DNA of 64,000 nucleotides, from the NCBI RefSeq assembly GCF_900142255.1, contig NZ_FRAF01000014.1, positions 22,616 through 86,615 on the forward strand, in the 5' to 3' direction. Below, piece after piece: positions 62,658-64,000 of this stretch (position 1 is the stretch's first letter; each line of letters begins with the position of its first letter). This DNA is from Alicyclobacillus tolerans. Its GTDB lineage: Bacteria; Bacillota; Bacilli; Alicyclobacillales; Alicyclobacillaceae. The notes below the pieces were generated by a model. That model saw only the letters and a program-made list of their open reading frames with translations. It did not search any database and was not told the origin of the DNA. The position numbers and the translations under genes were made by a program.

Positions 62658-63687
62658 ATTGAGTTGCAAACTTCCACGCCATACATTCACACTAGATATT
62701 CGTTTACAAATTGAATCAGGAACAGTCTATAGTCTCTTTGGCCCGTCTGCTGCGGGAAAATCAAGTACATTACATGTCATGGCCGGTTTTGAGAACAGAA
62801 TGCAACAAGCATATTTTTCTGTCGATGGCCAGGTTCTGCTTCAGGTAGGTGGAAAAAAAACCATCAATGTCCCTTCTTGGCAACGCAACATTATTCTTAT
62901 AGAACAAGGTTCTTTACTTTTTCCTCATTTAACCGTTAAACAAAATATCTATTATGCTGTGAATCGACATCACCAAGACGAGTTAGAGAAATGGATAGAA
63001 GAATTCGGGTTGGCACCTTATTTGGATGCCAAACCCAAACAATTATCAGGAGGCTTGGTTCAGCGGGCCGTACTCGTACGCGCGTTTGCCAAAAGGCCAA
63101 GAATGTTGCTTCTGGATGAAGCCTTTTCTGCATTGGATGGACCACTTCGCCGTACTCTCCAAGGTGCTGTTATGGATTTACAAAAAGAACTGGGTACTAC
63201 CATCATCATGGTCACGCATCAATTGTCAGAAGCTCAACGCATGTCTGACCGATTAGGTATTCTCCATAACGGTAAGCTGTTGCAAGAAGGAACACCTGAA
63301 GAATTGATGTTACATCCTCATTCCTGGCAAACCGCAAAGCTACTTGGCTACACTCACTTACTGGAAGACATTCGTGGACAAAAATTTGCTCTTCATCCCA
63401 ATCGCGTATTACTTGGCAATCATCCACACTTAGGTCCTGTTCTGCAAGGTAGGATTCAACGTCGATTCTGGTATGAGGGAGAGTGTCGAGTAACCATAAA
63501 ACTCATGGATAGGTCAGTTTATCCAGATGATTCAAACGTAGAAATATCCGTGCCTATAGACACGGATATTCAACCCGGAGAAATACAGCCATTTACTACC
63601 GTTCATCCCCCATATTTTTCACATGAATTTCTAATCTCTGAAAACATATTGCATATTCCGGAATCTCTTGGACAGGGATTCCGTTAA
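62650..63687 (+). CDS. Molybdate/tungstate-type ABC transporter ATP-binding protein, 3' end fused to IS sequence
   Basis: ABC ATPase with Walker A FGPSAAGKSST, signature LSGGLVQR, Walker B MLLLDEAFSALD and the H-loop VTHQLSEAQ. The C-terminal ~110 residues form a regulatory (TOBE/MOP-like) region. The last codons lie inside the left end of an IS21-family element (from about 63650). The terminal ~12 residues, including GQGFR, and the stop are therefore probably supplied by the insertion, and the original C-terminus is cut off. Activity may still be retained since the nucleotide-binding domain is whole. Confidence 0.88.
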   Translation: MIELSCKLPRHTFTLDIRLQIESGTVYSLFGPSAAGKSSTLHVMAGFENRMQQAYFSVDGQVLLQVGGKKTINVPSWQRNIILIEQGSLLFPHLTVKQNIYYAVNRHHQDELEKWIEEFGLAPYLDAKPKQLSGGLVQRAVLVRAFAKRPRMLLLDEAFSALDGPLRRTLQGAVMDLQKELGTTIIMVTHQLSEAQRMSDRLGILHNGKLLQEGTPEELMLHPHSWQTAKLLGYTHLLEDIRGQKFALHPNRVLLGNHPHLGPVLQGRIQRRFWYEGECRVTIKLMDRSVYPDDSNVEISVPIDTDIQPGEIQPFTTVHPPYFSHEFLISENILHIPESLGQGFR

Positions 63688-63779
63688 GTCTTGGACGTTA
63701 ATTCCGAAAACTCTCGGCCCTCTATTCCAATAACTCTTGGACACCAATTCCGAAAAGTCTTGGACAGATAATATCCTCG
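63665..63779. repeat. Five tandem 23-bp terminal repeats of the IS element
   Basis: Units start at 63665, 63688, 63711, 63734 and 63757, each of 23 bp. The consensus is roughly CTCTTGGACANNAATTCCG followed by AAAA. The third unit is the most diverged (CTCTCGGCCC), the fifth lacks the last part, and half a unit precedes 63665. They are probable transposase binding sites. Confidence 0.75.
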
Positions 63780-63912
63780 TTCAAGGCCTTCCCACTTCGC
63801 TCCTCCAAATCGTCTGTGTGGGCTACCAAGTCAAGCAGGGAACTTACCCCTTTTGTCGGATTTTGTTGTATCCGCGAAAGGAGGCACTGTCTTGGCTGAA
63901 TGGAGGTTGCCC

Positions 63913-64000
63913 ATGCCAAAGCTCAAGGAAATCTTACGTCTGTACCATGAAGGAGGAATGAGTCGTCGAGCTATCGCCGCCAGTCTAGATATCTCACGTA
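63913..64000 (+). CDS. istA: IS21-family transposase IstA, N-terminal fragment (cut by window edge)
   Basis: Only the first 29 codons are inside the window. The sequence starts MPKLKEILRLYHEGGMSRRA and continues with IAASLDISR, the N-terminal helix-turn-helix of IstA-type DDE transposases. TGGAGG lies 7 nt before the ATG. The gene follows the repeated left end in the orientation expected for IS21 elements. Confidence 0.8.
   Translation, partial: MPKLKEILRLYHEGGMSRRAIAASLDISR

Larger units (their letters stand above)
63650..64000 (+). mobile_element. IS21-family insertion sequence, left part
   Basis: The region begins with TGCATATTCCGGAAT, then several 23-bp repeats containing CTTGGACA and ATTCCGAAAA, followed by the start of an istA gene. 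Multiple terminal repeats and a 5' TG are typical of IS21-family ends. The element continues past the window, so its right end, istB and target duplication cannot be seen. It entered the 3' end of the ABC ATPase gene. Confidence 0.75.

Noticed and set aside
63665..63779. Short regularly repeated units, possible CRISPR
   Set aside because: The 23-bp units are directly adjacent without spacers and lead into an istA gene, so they are IS ends.

Overview
This 64 kb window looks like a chromosomal segment of a Bacillota (Firmicutes) bacterium. The evidence is strong GGAGG-type ribosome binding sites before nearly every gene, frequent GTG and TTG starts, HelD, HemZ and YodB homologues, and an rnz/namA(yqjM)/SDR neighbourhood like that of Bacillus. 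A glutamic (G1) peptidase next to a sedolisin (S53), both secreted, suggests an acidophilic or acid-tolerant lineage such as the Alicyclobacillaceae. That placement is inference. No rRNA, tRNA or CRISPR array was seen.

Layout. 0-13.5 kb is mostly minus-strand housekeeping: helD, hemZ, metA, an amidase with an amino-acid permease, an MFS efflux pump with msrA, an M3 oligopeptidase and a GIY-YIG protein. 13.5-21 kb holds an aspartate decarboxylase and a tight five-gene operon: a DUF4430 protein, EcfT, a fused double EcfA, an S component and a secreted alpha/alpha-barrel-like repeat protein. The two secreted proteins resemble the two halves of transcobalamin, so this may be a corrinoid uptake system. 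An IS200/IS605-like end fragment and an unlisted 45-residue membrane protein lie upstream. 21-32 kb carries msrB, ptrB, aceA, a small zinc-ribbon protein, a LysM/His-rich protein, an acyl-CoA ligase and a ketoacyl synthase.

32-40.4 kb is a histidine-degradation island: NCS1 permease, a urocanase paralogue lacking the active-site cysteine and overlapping an AraC regulator, then hutU, hutI and hutG. No hutH is present. 40-50.5 kb holds nitronate monooxygenase, alcohol dehydrogenase, thioesterase, an SSS symporter with DUF3311, an M20 amidohydrolase, trxA divergent from a YodB-like redox repressor, rocD, an aldo/keto reductase and a glycosyltransferase.

50.6-54.7 kb is the most interesting block. 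An XRE-TPR (RRNPP-type) regulator overlaps a previously unlisted 35-residue hydrophobic peptide gene. It is divergent from the two secreted acid proteases, with two adjacent palindromes in the shared intergenic region. This is the layout of a peptide quorum-sensing switch controlling extracellular proteolysis, comparable to NprR/NprX. 54.7-64 kb has an LLM oxidoreductase, a second SSS symporter, an SDR with NamA, RNase Z, and a molybdate/tungstate-type ABC transporter. The last gene of that transporter runs into the left end of an IS21-family element that continues beyond the window.
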